A stretch of DNA of 22,094 nucleotides from NCED01 sp035493955. Its GTDB lineage: Bacteria; Pseudomonadota; Alphaproteobacteria; Caulobacterales; Caulobacteraceae. The notes under the pieces are model-generated. The model searched no databases, had not been told where the DNA came from, and saw only the letters and a list, made by a program, of their open reading frames with translations. The stretch spans positions 1 to 22,094 of the forward strand of contig DATJHI010000002.1 of assembly GCA_035493955.1 (NCBI GenBank), written 5' to 3'. Below, piece after piece: positions 14,041-20,718 of this stretch. Numbering within the stretch: the stretch's first letter is position 1; each line of letters starts with the position of its first letter. A program made the position numbers and the translations under genes.

Positions 14041-14241
14041 CTAGCGCGGAGCCGGGCCCGCGCCCTTGGCCGCGGTTTCCCGGCGGGCCTTCTCGAGCGC
14101 CTCGCCCTCGGGTCCGTCCAGCGCCTCGGCGGCTTCGCGGGCCTTCTTCTCGACCCCGCCCTTCTTGATGAAGGCCCGTTCGTCCGCGTCGAACTTGCGG
14201 GTGGCTTCGTAATTGCCTTCGCCCTGAATCTTGTCGCCCAT
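14041..14241 (-). CDS. Small charged protein of unknown function
   Basis: 66 residues from an ATG with AAGGAG 8 nt upstream, a good site that argues for a real gene. It has no signal peptide and no membrane segment. It opens with G-D-K-I-Q-G-E-G-N-Y-E-A-T-R-K-F, a G-E-G-N-Y-E-A signature I recall from small uncharacterised proteins of many alpha- and betaproteobacteria, and continues with an F-I-K-K-G-G-V-E-K-K-A-R-E-A-A helix rich in Lys, Glu and Ala. It is probably a soluble, partly disordered helical protein, perhaps stress-induced like other such proteins, but no function is known. Its upstream leader contains a strong hairpin. It stands between the oxidase operon and the divergent rubrerythrin cluster; the FixK-type box lies just beyond its stop, so read-through into cydA is possible. 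Confidence 0.7.
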   Translation of the reverse strand: MGDKIQGEGNYEATRKFDADERAFIKKGGVEKKAREAAEALDGPEGEALEKARRETAAKGAGPAPR

Positions 14242-14271
14242 GGCCGGTGCTCCTTAGGTTTCGCCTTTAGC

Positions 14272-14304
14272 AACCCCGTTCGCGAGGCGGGGTTCCCGCC
14301 TCGC
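14272..14304. other. Strong hairpin with a competing stem in the divergent leader
   Basis: GCGAGGCGGG (14282-14291) pairs perfectly with CCCGCCTCGC (14295-14304) around a 3-nt loop. AACCCCG (14272-14278) can instead pair with CGGGGTT (14288-14294), which would disrupt the first stem. No T-tract follows on either strand. It sits in the 5' leader of the minus-strand 66-residue gene. Confidence 0.5.
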
Positions 14305-14432
14305 TTGCATAGGTGTTTCCTATCGCAGCCATAAACCAAACCGATTGGCTCTATCGGTCGAAGAGCCCATAGTTGCGGTTGATCGCGCCCCGCTCAGCGG
14401 CGGCCGCGTCCACCACATCTGGAGAGACGACC
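14305..14432 (+). promoter_or_regulatory. Promoter region of the rubrerythrin cluster with two inverted repeats
   Basis: ATAGG-N5-CCTAT (14309-14323) and ACCGAT-N7-ATCGGT (14340-14358) lie upstream of the rubrerythrin start and could be operators. The ribosome-binding site GGAGAG precedes the ATG. No regulator can be named from these motifs. Confidence 0.4.
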
Positions 14433-14852
14433 ATGTCCTTGGCGAGCAGCAAGACTCTGGAAAACCTCAAGGAGGCCTTCGCCGGCGAAAGCCAGGCCAA
14501 CCGCCGCTACCTGTACTTCGCGCAGAAGGCCGACGTGGAAGGCTACAACGACGTGGCTTCGGTGTTCCGCTCCACCGCCGAAGGCGAGACCGGCCACGCC
14601 CACGGCCACCTGGAATTCATGGAAGCCGTCGGCGACCCCGCCACCGGTCTGCCGATCGGCGGCACCTCGCTGAACCTGAAGGCCGCCATCGCCGGCGAGA
14701 CCCACGAGTACACCGACATGTACCCGGGCATGGCGCGCACGGCGCGCAACGAGGGCTTCGACGAGATCGCCGATTGGTTCGAGACCCTGGCCAAGGCCGA
14801 GAAATCCCACGCCGGCCGCTTCCAGCGCGCCCTCGACGGCCTCGACGGCTAA
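14433..14852 (+). CDS. Rubrerythrin lacking the rubredoxin domain
   Basis: 139 residues from an ATG with GGAGAG upstream; an in-frame ATG at 14373 would add 20 residues without a better site. The ferritin-like four-helix diiron domain is complete: Glu19 (AFAGESQANRRY), Glu52-T-G-His55 (EGETGHAHGH), Glu89 and Glu92 (AGETHEYTDMYPGMARTA) and Glu123-K-S-His126 (AEKSHAGRFQRAL). The C-terminal rubredoxin domain of classical rubrerythrin is absent, with no CxxC anywhere, so it resembles sulerythrin-type short forms and must receive electrons from another protein. Rubrerythrins reduce hydrogen peroxide in the cytoplasm. It heads a three-gene unit with an Fe-S protein and DUF3501; a strong hairpin follows its stop, suggesting it is made in larger amounts than the downstream proteins. 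The family call is secure. Confidence 0.92.
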   Translation: MSLASSKTLENLKEAFAGESQANRRYLYFAQKADVEGYNDVASVFRSTAEGETGHAHGHLEFMEAVGDPATGLPIGGTSLNLKAAIAGETHEYTDMYPGMARTARNEGFDEIADWFETLAKAEKSHAGRFQRALDGLDG

Positions 14853-14864
14853 GCTCCCACGCCA

Positions 14865-14890
14865 GGCCGGCGGGGACCTTCCCGCCGGCC
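14865..14890 (+). terminator. Intercistronic hairpin after the rubrerythrin gene
   Basis: GGCCGGCGGG (14865-14874) and CCCGCCGGCC (14881-14890) form a perfect 10-bp GC stem with a 6-nt loop, 12 nt after the stop. There is no T-tract, so it is more likely a partial terminator or mRNA-stabilising hairpin than a full stop. The next gene starts 20 nt later. Confidence 0.5.
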
Positions 14891-14909
14891 GCCAACCTTA
14901 AGGTCGCCT

Positions 14910-16274
14910 GTGGCCGACACGCCCAAAGACCCCTCGCGCGAGGGTAGCCTCGACGCGCCGTTCCGTCATCCGATCGAATGGCGCAGCGACGACTATTACG
15001 ACCTGAACAAGGTCCACGCCGAGATGGAGCGGGTGTTCGACATCTGCCACGGTTGCCGGCGCTGCTTCAATCTGTGCGACAGCTTCCCCAAGCTGTTCGA
15101 CATGATTGACGAGGGTCCGACGGGCGAGCTCGACGGGGTGGCCAAGCCCGACTACGCCAAGGTCGCTGAGGCCTGCACCCTCTGCGACATGTGCTTCCTG
15201 ACCAAGTGCCCCTATGTGCCGCCGCACCCGTTCGACCTGGATTTTCCCCACCTGATCCTGCGCTACCGGGCGGCCAAGCGTAAGGCCGGCGAGCGCGAAC
15301 TGATCCGCGAGCAGCTGGGCAAGACCGACCGCAACGGCAAGCTGGCCAAGCCGGTCGCGCCCCTCGCCAACTGGGCGACGGCGCGGTCCAACACCCCGCT
15401 GCGCAAGCTCCTGGAGGCGGTGGCCGGCGTCGACGCCGAGGCCGAGCTGCCCAAGTACCATTCCAAGACCGCGACCGACCGGCTGGCGGCGTCCATCCCT
15501 CCGGCCCCGGACGGCCCGGCCTTCGGGCACAGGAAGGTGGCGATCTACGCCACCTGTTTCGTCGACTACAACGAACCCGACACCGCCGTCGCCGCCGCCC
15601 GGGTGCTGGCCAGGCAGGGGGTCGAGGCGCGGCTGGTCTATCCCGAATGCTGCGGCATGCCCCAACTCGAGGACGCCAACCTGGCCGACGTGGCCGGGCG
15701 GGCGGAACGGGTGGCCAAGGCCTTCGCCCCCTTCATCGACGAGGGCTACGAGGTGGTGGCGCTCACCGCCTCCTGCGGCCTGATGATGAAGTTCGAATGG
15801 CCGCTGCTGTTGCCTGAGAACGAGGCAGTCAGGCGGCTGTCGGCGGCGACGCGGGACATCTGCGAATATGTGGTCGGCCTGTCGCGCAGCGTCGGCCTCG
15901 CCCCCGGCCTCGCTCCGATCGAGGGCGGTGTCGCCATCCACCACGCCTGCCACGCCCGCGCCCAGAACATGGGGGCCAAGTCGGCCGAGATGCTGCGGCT
16001 GATCCCCGACACCAAGGTCGAGCTGATCGAACGCTGCTCCGGTCACGGAGGCACCTTCGGGGTGATGAAGAAGACCCGGCCCTCGGCGGTGAAGGTCGGC
16101 AGGGCCGCCGCCCGACAGGTCGCGCAGAAGGCCCAGGAGAACCTGTGCTCGGACTGTCCCTTGGCCTGCAAGCACCTGGGCCAGTTGCTCACGGCCGAAT
16201 TGTCCACCGGGGCCGCGCCGCCCCGCCAGTCCCATCCCATCGAGATCTTCGCCCGCGCCTACGGGATGATGTGA
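14910..16274 (+). CDS. Two-cluster Fe-S protein with CCG domains (heterodisulfide-reductase/GlpC-like)
   Basis: 454 residues, GTG start with AAGG 6 nt upstream, inside the palindrome ACCTTAAGGT (14895-14904). Two ferredoxin-type clusters are visible: C46-x2-C49-x2-C52-x3-C56 and C89-x2-C92-x2-C95-x4-C100-P. They are followed by Cys-rich CCG modules: C216, C247-C248-G (YPECCGMP), C289, then H-H-A-C347-H, C376-S-G-H-G-G and C413-S-D-C416-P-L-A-C420. The second CCG is C-S-G in this protein. Such proteins pass electrons between donors and Fe-S or thiol centres (GlpC, HdrB relatives), here without a flavin partner. There is no signal peptide, so it is cytoplasmic. With the rubrerythrin before it and DUF3501 10 nt behind it, it is a plausible electron donor for the diiron protein. 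The role is inferred; the cluster motifs are seen. Confidence 0.88.
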   Translation: MADTPKDPSREGSLDAPFRHPIEWRSDDYYDLNKVHAEMERVFDICHGCRRCFNLCDSFPKLFDMIDEGPTGELDGVAKPDYAKVAEACTLCDMCFLTKCPYVPPHPFDLDFPHLILRYRAAKRKAGERELIREQLGKTDRNGKLAKPVAPLANWATARSNTPLRKLLEAVAGVDAEAELPKYHSKTATDRLAASIPPAPDGPAFGHRKVAIYATCFVDYNEPDTAVAAARVLARQGVEARLVYPECCGMPQLEDANLADVAGRAERVAKAFAPFIDEGYEVVALTASCGLMMKFEWPLLLPENEAVRRLSAATRDICEYVVGLSRSVGLAPGLAPIEGGVAIHHACHARAQNMGAKSAEMLRLIPDTKVELIERCSGHGGTFGVMKKTRPSAVKVGRAAARQVAQKAQENLCSDCPLACKHLGQLLTAELSTGAAPPRQSHPIEIFARAYGMM

Positions 16275-16284
16275 GAAAGCCGCC

Positions 16285-16878
16285 ATGCCTGTCGCCGAGC
16301 GCCGCATAACCCCCGCCGACCTGATGCCGGACGCCGAGTTCGCCAAGGTGCGCAAGGAGCGGCGGGCCGCGCTGCTGCCGATCAAGCGCCTGCGCCGGGT
16401 CGAGCTCGGCCCCGTCTGCACCGTCTATTTCGAGAGCTACGAGACCATGCTGTTCCAGGTCCAGGAGATGCTCCTGACCGAGGGCGGGGGGGCGGCGCAG
16501 GTCCCGGACGAACTGGAGGCCTACAATCCGCTGATCCCCCAGGGCTCGGAACTGGTGGCCACGGCCATGTTCGAGATCGAGGACCCGGTGCGGCGCGCCG
16601 CCGTCCTGGCCCGGCTGGGCGGGGTGGAGGACGACTTCTTCCTGCAGGTCGGCGCCGACAGGATCGCCGGCGTTCCCGAGGGCGACGTCGAACGCACCCG
16701 CGAGGACGGCAAGACCTCCTCGGTCCACTTCCTGCGCTTCCCGCTGCAGCCCGAACAGATCGCCAGGTTCCGCGACCCGACCGTCAGCATCCTGGTCGGC
16801 TGCAACCACGAATCCTACGGCCACCTGGCGGGCCTGACCCCGGCGACACGGGCCGAACTGGCCAGGGATTTCGCCTAG
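16285..16878 (+). CDS. DUF3501 family protein
   Basis: 197 residues, ATG start 10 nt after the Fe-S protein stop, with a GA-rich stretch (GAGAAAG) as ribosome-binding site. Family signatures include R-I-T-P-A-D-L near the start, V-Y-F-E-S-Y-E-T-M-L-F-Q-V-Q-E-M-L, Y-N-P-L-I-P-Q-G-S-E-L, E-R-T-R-E-D-G-K-T-S-S-V-H-F-L and C-N-H-E-S-Y-G-H. The single Cys, His and Glu near the C-terminus could bind metal, but this is unproven. It has no membrane segment. DUF3501 has no known function; I recall it recurring next to this type of Fe-S protein and a rubrerythrin, so it is probably an accessory of the same redox system, for example in assembly or regulation. The family call is from memory of its motifs. 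Confidence 0.82.
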   Translation: MPVAERRITPADLMPDAEFAKVRKERRAALLPIKRLRRVELGPVCTVYFESYETMLFQVQEMLLTEGGGAAQVPDELEAYNPLIPQGSELVATAMFEIEDPVRRAAVLARLGGVEDDFFLQVGADRIAGVPEGDVERTREDGKTSSVHFLRFPLQPEQIARFRDPTVSILVGCNHESYGHLAGLTPATRAELARDFA

Positions 16879-17002
16879 GTCTTCATCCCTGCCACGGCGG
16901 GTTTCCCGTCGACGCGGACAAGGCGAGCCCATCAAAAACCGCAAAGGCGGTTTGATCCGCCACGTCCTGCGGCTAAAAGCGCCGCTCCACGGAGGACCAG
17001 TG
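16879..17002 (+). promoter_or_regulatory. Region between DUF3501 and ilvD with two hairpins
   Basis: The first hairpin pairs CGGCGGG (16895-16901) with CCCGTCG (16905-16911) over a TTT loop, with one G-T pair. The second pairs ATCAAA-AA-CCGC (16931-16942, 2-nt bulge) with GCGGTTTGAT (16947-16956) over AAAG. Neither is followed by a T-tract. They may end the upstream transcript or form part of the ilvD leader. No peptide rich in branched-chain amino-acid codons was seen, so classical attenuation is not supported. Confidence 0.4.
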
Positions 17003-18733
17003 ATGAGCAAGCCCAACCGGACCTGGGACAAGTCGAGGCTGCCCAGCCGGCATGTGACCGAGGGACCGGCGCGCGCGCCGCACCGCTCCTATCTCTACGC
17101 CATGGGTCTGGGGACGCGGGAGATCAACCAGCCGCTCGTCGGGGTGGCGTCGTGCTGGAACCAGGCCGCGCCCTGCAACACCGCCCTGATGCGCCAGGCC
17201 CAGGCGGCCTCTATCGGGGTGAAGAACGCCGGCGGCACTCCCCGAGAGTTCTGCACCATCACCGTCACCGACGGCATCGCCATGGGCCACGCCGGCATGT
17301 ACGCTTCGCTGCCGAGCCGGGAGGTCATCGCCGACTCCGTCGAGCTGACCATGCGCGGCCACAGCTACGACGCCCTCGTCGGCGTGGCCGGTTGCGACAA
17401 GTCTCTGCCCGGCATGATGATGGCCATGCTGCGGCTGAACGTGCCTTCGGTCTTCCTCTACGGCGGTTCGATCATGCCGGGCACGTTCCACGGCAAGGAG
17501 GTCACCGTCCAGGACGTGTTCGAGGCCGTCGGCAACCACTCCGCCGGCAAGATGAGCCTGGAGGACCTGTGCGAGCTGGAACAGCACGCCTGTCCCGGCG
17601 ACGGGGCCTGCGGCGGCCAGTTCACCGCCAACACCATGGCCTGCGTGTCCGAGGCCATCGGCCTCGCCCTGCCGTTGTCCTCGGCCCTGCCGGCGACCTA
17701 CCTAAGCCGCGACGAATACGCGGTCGCCTCGGGCGAGGCGGTGATGCACCTGATCGAGCACAATATCCGTCCGCGCGACATCTGCACGCGCGAGGCGTTC
17801 GAGAACGCCGCCGTTGTGGTGGCGGCGACGGGGGGATCAACCAACGCCGGCTTGCACCTGCCGGCCATGGCCAACGAGTGTGGGATCAAGTTCTCCCTGC
17901 GCGACGTGGCGCAGATCTTCCACAAGACCCCCTATCTGGCCGACCTGAAGCCGGGCGGCCGCTATGTGGCCAAGGACATGGGCGAGGCCGGGGGCGTGCC
18001 CATGCTGCTGAAGACCCTGCTGGACGCCGGCCTGCTTCACGGCGACTGCATGACCGTCACCGGAAAGACCCTGCGGGAGAACCTGGAAGGCGTGACCTTC
18101 AACCCCGAACAGAAGGTGATCCGCCCGGTCTCCAACCCCCTGTCGCCGACGGGCGGGGTGGTCGGCCTGTGGGGCTCGCTCGCTCCCGACGGGGCCATCG
18201 TCAAGGTGGCCGGGCTCGAGCACCGCAAGCACCGCGGCCCGGCCCGGGTGTTCGACGGCGAGGAGGCCTGTTTCGCCGCGGTCGAGAAGCGCGACTACAA
18301 GGAGAACGACGTCCTGGTCATCCGCTACGAGGGCCCAAAGGGCGGCCCTGGCATGCGCGAGATGCTGTCGACCACCGCGGCCCTCTACGGCCAGGGGCTC
18401 AGCCACACCCTGGCCCTGATCACCGACGGGCGGTTTTCGGGGGCGACCCGCGGGCTCTGCATCGGCCACGTCGGCCCGGAGGCCCAGGTCGGCGGCCCCA
18501 TCGCGCTGATCGAGGACGGCGACATCATCTCCATCGACGCCGACGCCGGCACCATCGATCTGGAGGTCGACCCCATCGAGCTGGAGCACCGCGCCAAGCG
18601 CTGGCAGCCGCGCGAGACCCAATACGGCTCGGGAGCGATCTGGAAGTTCGCCCAGCAGGTCGGCCCGGCCCACGAAGGGGCGGTGACCCAGCCCGGCTTC
18701 AAGGGCGAAGTGAAGCCCTACGCGGACATCTGA
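17003..18733 (+). CDS. ilvD: Dihydroxy-acid dehydratase
   Basis: 576 residues, ATG with GGAGG 7 nt upstream; a longer in-frame start at 16952 lies inside a hairpin and was rejected. The IlvD/Edd fold is clear: Cys58 (NQAAPCNT), Cys131 (GVAGCDKSLPGMMMAM) and Cys203 (CPGDGACGGQFTANTMA) are the Fe-S ligands, with ITVTDGIAMGHAGM and SLPSREVIADSVEL in the N-terminal part, GGSTNAGLHLPAMA in the middle and TDGRFSGATRGLCIGHVGPEA near the C-terminus (about 474-494). It converts dihydroxy-isovalerate and dihydroxy-methylvalerate to the keto acids for valine, isoleucine and leucine. Sugar-acid dehydratases share the fold, but the GGQFTANTMA type motif fits IlvD better. An acidic protein gene follows 2 nt after the stop. 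Its Fe-S cluster is sensitive to oxidants, which may explain the rubrerythrin neighbourhood. Confidence 0.9.
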   Translation: MSKPNRTWDKSRLPSRHVTEGPARAPHRSYLYAMGLGTREINQPLVGVASCWNQAAPCNTALMRQAQAASIGVKNAGGTPREFCTITVTDGIAMGHAGMYASLPSREVIADSVELTMRGHSYDALVGVAGCDKSLPGMMMAMLRLNVPSVFLYGGSIMPGTFHGKEVTVQDVFEAVGNHSAGKMSLEDLCELEQHACPGDGACGGQFTANTMACVSEAIGLALPLSSALPATYLSRDEYAVASGEAVMHLIEHNIRPRDICTREAFENAAVVVAATGGSTNAGLHLPAMANECGIKFSLRDVAQIFHKTPYLADLKPGGRYVAKDMGEAGGVPMLLKTLLDAGLLHGDCMTVTGKTLRENLEGVTFNPEQKVIRPVSNPLSPTGGVVGLWGSLAPDGAIVKVAGLEHRKHRGPARVFDGEEACFAAVEKRDYKENDVLVIRYEGPKGGPGMREMLSTTAALYGQGLSHTLALITDGRFSGATRGLCIGHVGPEAQVGGPIALIEDGDIISIDADAGTIDLEVDPIELEHRAKRWQPRETQYGSGAIWKFAQQVGPAHEGAVTQPGFKGEVKPYADI

Positions 18734-18735
18734 CC

Positions 18736-19017
18736 ATGACCGACGAAGACGCCTGGAAATCCCTTGTGGAGGACGACCTCGAAGACCTGGAAGGGGACTC
18801 CGTCGAAGACGGCGGCGAGACCGAGGACCTGGCTGCCCTGAAGAACTGCCTTCAGGCCCTGGCCGACGCCATCGCCTCGACCAATCTGGCGGTGATCAAC
18901 GGGACCCAGGGCGACGCCCAGGCCGCCGGCGCCCGGGTCCAGGCCTCGGTCGCGGCGCTGAAGCGTTTCCACGAAGCCTTCACCGTGCTGAAGGGCGAGG
19001 ACGACGAAAAGGCCTGA
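18736..19017 (+). CDS. Acidic 93-residue protein of unknown function
   Basis: It begins 2 nt after the ilvD stop, with no clear ribosome-binding site apart from sequence inside ilvD, so it is likely coupled to ilvD. The N-terminal third is strongly acidic (V-E-D-D-L-E-D-L-E-G-D-S-V-E-D), and the rest is a predicted helical hairpin (AALKNCLQALADAIASTN and ARVQASVAALKRFHEAF), ending in an acidic tail. There is one Cys (38). It has no signal, membrane segment or known motif. It could be a small helical adaptor or chaperone-like protein, but I do not recognise a family. It converges on the kinase gene with a 15-nt gap. Confidence 0.65.
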   Translation: MTDEDAWKSLVEDDLEDLEGDSVEDGGETEDLAALKNCLQALADAIASTNLAVINGTQGDAQAAGARVQASVAALKRFHEAFTVLKGEDDEKA

Positions 19018-19032
19018 CCTGCTCGGTGGTCC

Positions 19033-20064
19033 TCAGCGCGCCAGTCGGTCCGGTGGAAGGTCGATGCGGACCACCAGCCCCTGCGGGCCCCATTCGCGGG
19101 CGAGGCGGCCTTTGAGCTGACGGGTGACGGCGATGTCAAGCAAGGTGGCGCCGAAGCCGTCCGAGGCCTGGGCAGGCGGCGGCAGGCCCTGGGGAAGATG
19201 CTCCTCCCAGACCAGTTCCAGACCTTCGCCGGTCACGCTGGTGGCGACCTGGACCCACCCCTCCGGGCTGCTCAGCGCCCCGTACTTGAGGGCGTTGGTG
19301 GCCAGTTCGTTGGCGAACAGGGCGACCGAGGTCACGGCCGAGCGTCCCACCGGCATGTCGTCGCCGACGATCAGCACCCGCCGGTCCGCGCCTTCCATGT
19401 CGCCATAGGGGCCCAGGAGCACGTGCAGGAGGCCGTGCAGGCTGTAGCTCTCGTCGTCGTCGCGACCCATCAGCTCGGGCCGGGCCACATAGGCGACCGC
19501 GCGCCCGAGACCCTTGAAGCGTTCGCGCAAGGCGTTGGCGAAGGGTTTGTTCTCCGGCGCCGCCCGGGCCGACAGGGAGATCAGTCCGTCCACCACCGCG
19601 AACATGTTCTTGATGCGGTGGGCGAGCTCGCGCATCAGCAGGCCATTGTCCTCCTCCACGCGGCGCCGGTCGGTGACGTCGCGGCAGATCGAGATCAGCC
19701 GGGTGGTCCGGCCCCGGTCGTCGAGCATGGGCGAGACCACCACCTCGCACCATTTGACCACCCCGTTGCGGGTGGGGCGCTCGGCAGTGAAATGGGCCGC
19801 TTCTCCGGTGCGGGCCAGGGCTACGGCGGCCTCGACCGCCCCCCGGGCGGAAGCGGGCCATAGATCGGACCATGGACGGTTGCGCAGGACGTCGAAGTCC
19901 TCGATCTCCATCAGGACGGCGCCGTTGACGTTCATGGCCAGAAGATCGCCGGCCAGGTCCATCACCTCGACGCAGTCGACGCTGGCGTTGAACAGGCTGA
20001 GCCCCAGGGCGTCGAGCGGCAGGTCTTCCGGGAGAAGGGCGGCGAGGGCGGGAGACGACGGCAA
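19033..20064 (-). CDS. PAS-containing HWE-family sensor histidine kinase, orphan
   Basis: 343 residues from a TTG with GGAGA 7 nt upstream; no in-frame ATG or GTG with a site lies upstream. A PAS domain (about 17-132, with WCEVVVSPMLDDRGRTTRLI) precedes a dimerisation/phospho-acceptor helix ELAHRIKNMFAVVDGLISL with His149. The ATP-binding domain has ALFANELATNALKYG as N-box, the Trp-Glu of the HWE class in LVWEE (285-287) and GFGATLLD as G-box. It lacks membrane segments, so it senses a cytoplasmic signal through the PAS domain, possibly light or redox if a flavin is bound. The usual LOV Cys motif (GxNCRFLQ) is not present. No response regulator lies beside it; HWE kinases often act through PhyR-type regulators in the general stress response. 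Upstream on the same strand is a membrane-anchored unknown protein. Confidence 0.88.
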   Translation of the reverse strand: MPSSPALAALLPEDLPLDALGLSLFNASVDCVEVMDLAGDLLAMNVNGAVLMEIEDFDVLRNRPWSDLWPASARGAVEAAVALARTGEAAHFTAERPTRNGVVKWCEVVVSPMLDDRGRTTRLISICRDVTDRRRVEEDNGLLMRELAHRIKNMFAVVDGLISLSARAAPENKPFANALRERFKGLGRAVAYVARPELMGRDDDESYSLHGLLHVLLGPYGDMEGADRRVLIVGDDMPVGRSAVTSVALFANELATNALKYGALSSPEGWVQVATSVTGEGLELVWEEHLPQGLPPPAQASDGFGATLLDIAVTRQLKGRLAREWGPQGLVVRIDLPPDRLAR

Positions 20065-20076
20065 AAGACGGTCTCC
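20065..20076 (-). promoter_or_regulatory. Ribosome-binding site deciding the TTG start of the HWE kinase
   Basis: GGAGA (20076-20072, minus strand) lies 7 nt before the TTG at 20064. The first in-frame ATG downstream would cut into the PAS domain, so the TTG is preferred. Confidence 0.55.
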
Positions 20077-20144
20077 GGTCCGCAGGGTGCGGGTTAAATT
20101 TCACATAGGCCAAGTTCGAGGCGCTTCATAGAAGCACGGGCGGG

Positions 20145-20663
20145 TTAATGGCGCACCACGGCCTCGATGCGGGCGAAGAAGCGCCGGGCCGCCTGGACCG
20201 CGTCTGGCCCGTCCCACCCCGGGCGGGCGGGGTCGGCGGCGTTCCAGAGTTCGAACTCGAAATCGGGGTCGCGCACGTCGTCGAACACCAGCCGCAAGGT
20301 GACGCGCCCCACTTCGGGGTCGATGCGGTCGAGGGGGCGGCGCTGCTCGCTGCGGAAGGCCCGCGCGGCGACGTGGCCGTCGAAGATCAGCTCGGCGCCG
20401 ACCAGTTCCTCCAGGCCGAACACCAGGCCATGGTCGGTCGGTCCGCGGACGATGGCGACCTTGGCGGTGTCCAGGCGCAGGGCCGCGCCCTGGCCGCGGG
20501 ATGGGCTGGTGATGACGGCGTCCGCCGGCCCTTCCAGGGCCCGCCGCAGCGCCCGACCGATCCGGCGTGAGGGCTCGCTCCAATAGACTGCCGCCCCGGC
20601 CAGCGCCGTCATGGCGCCGCCGCCGAAGATCAGCAGCAGGAGGACGCGAAAGACCTGGTCCAT
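20145..20663 (-). CDS. Membrane-anchored protein of unknown function
   Basis: 172 residues, ATG start; no strong ribosome-binding site is seen before it. Residues about 4-27 form one hydrophobic segment (VFRVLLLLIFGGGAMTALAG), followed by an Arg-rich stretch (SEPSRRIGRALRRALEG), which suggests an N-in inner-membrane anchor with the rest cytoplasmic. The soluble part contains alternating strands (ALRLDTAKVAIVRG, VGRVTLRLVFDDV, DFEFELWN) and ends with a helix AARRFFARIEAVVRH. There is no known catalytic motif. I have seen similar one-helix proteins of Caulobacterales annotated only as hypothetical. The kinase gene follows 80 nt downstream on the same strand. A GATTC (GANTC) site lies in the gap upstream of its start. 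Confidence 0.72.
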   Translation of the reverse strand: MDQVFRVLLLLIFGGGAMTALAGAAVYWSEPSRRIGRALRRALEGPADAVITSPSRGQGAALRLDTAKVAIVRGPTDHGLVFGLEELVGAELIFDGHVAARAFRSEQRRPLDRIDPEVGRVTLRLVFDDVRDPDFEFELWNAADPARPGWDGPDAVQAARRFFARIEAVVRH

Positions 20664-20718
20664 ACGGGAAGGGTAGGGGGATTCTCTTGGATCTCGGTTC
20701 GTCCTCGACCGGGTGGCG

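Noticed and set aside
14278..14295. GTTC repeat resembling an alphaproteobacterial LexA box
   Set aside because: The two GTTC copies are 10 nt apart instead of 7 and coincide with a hairpin; no proper LexA box was seen near ku, ligD or xthA either.
14898..16421. Open frame of about 500 codons on the minus strand opposite the Fe-S protein gene
   Set aside because: It mirrors the strongly conserved Fe-S protein on the other strand; its composition is low-complexity Gly/His/Arg/Val with no domain, as expected of a shadow in GC-rich DNA.
17152..18735. Long alternative frame extending over ilvD into the acidic protein
   Set aside because: Only its last 93 codons, after the ilvD stop, have a credible start and protein-like composition; the rest is an Arg/Gly/Pro-rich shadow of ilvD.
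20093..20148. TTAA half-sites near the kinase start as a CtrA site
   Set aside because: The two TTAA are more than 40 nt apart and neither has a partner at 7-nt spacing, so they do not make a full box.
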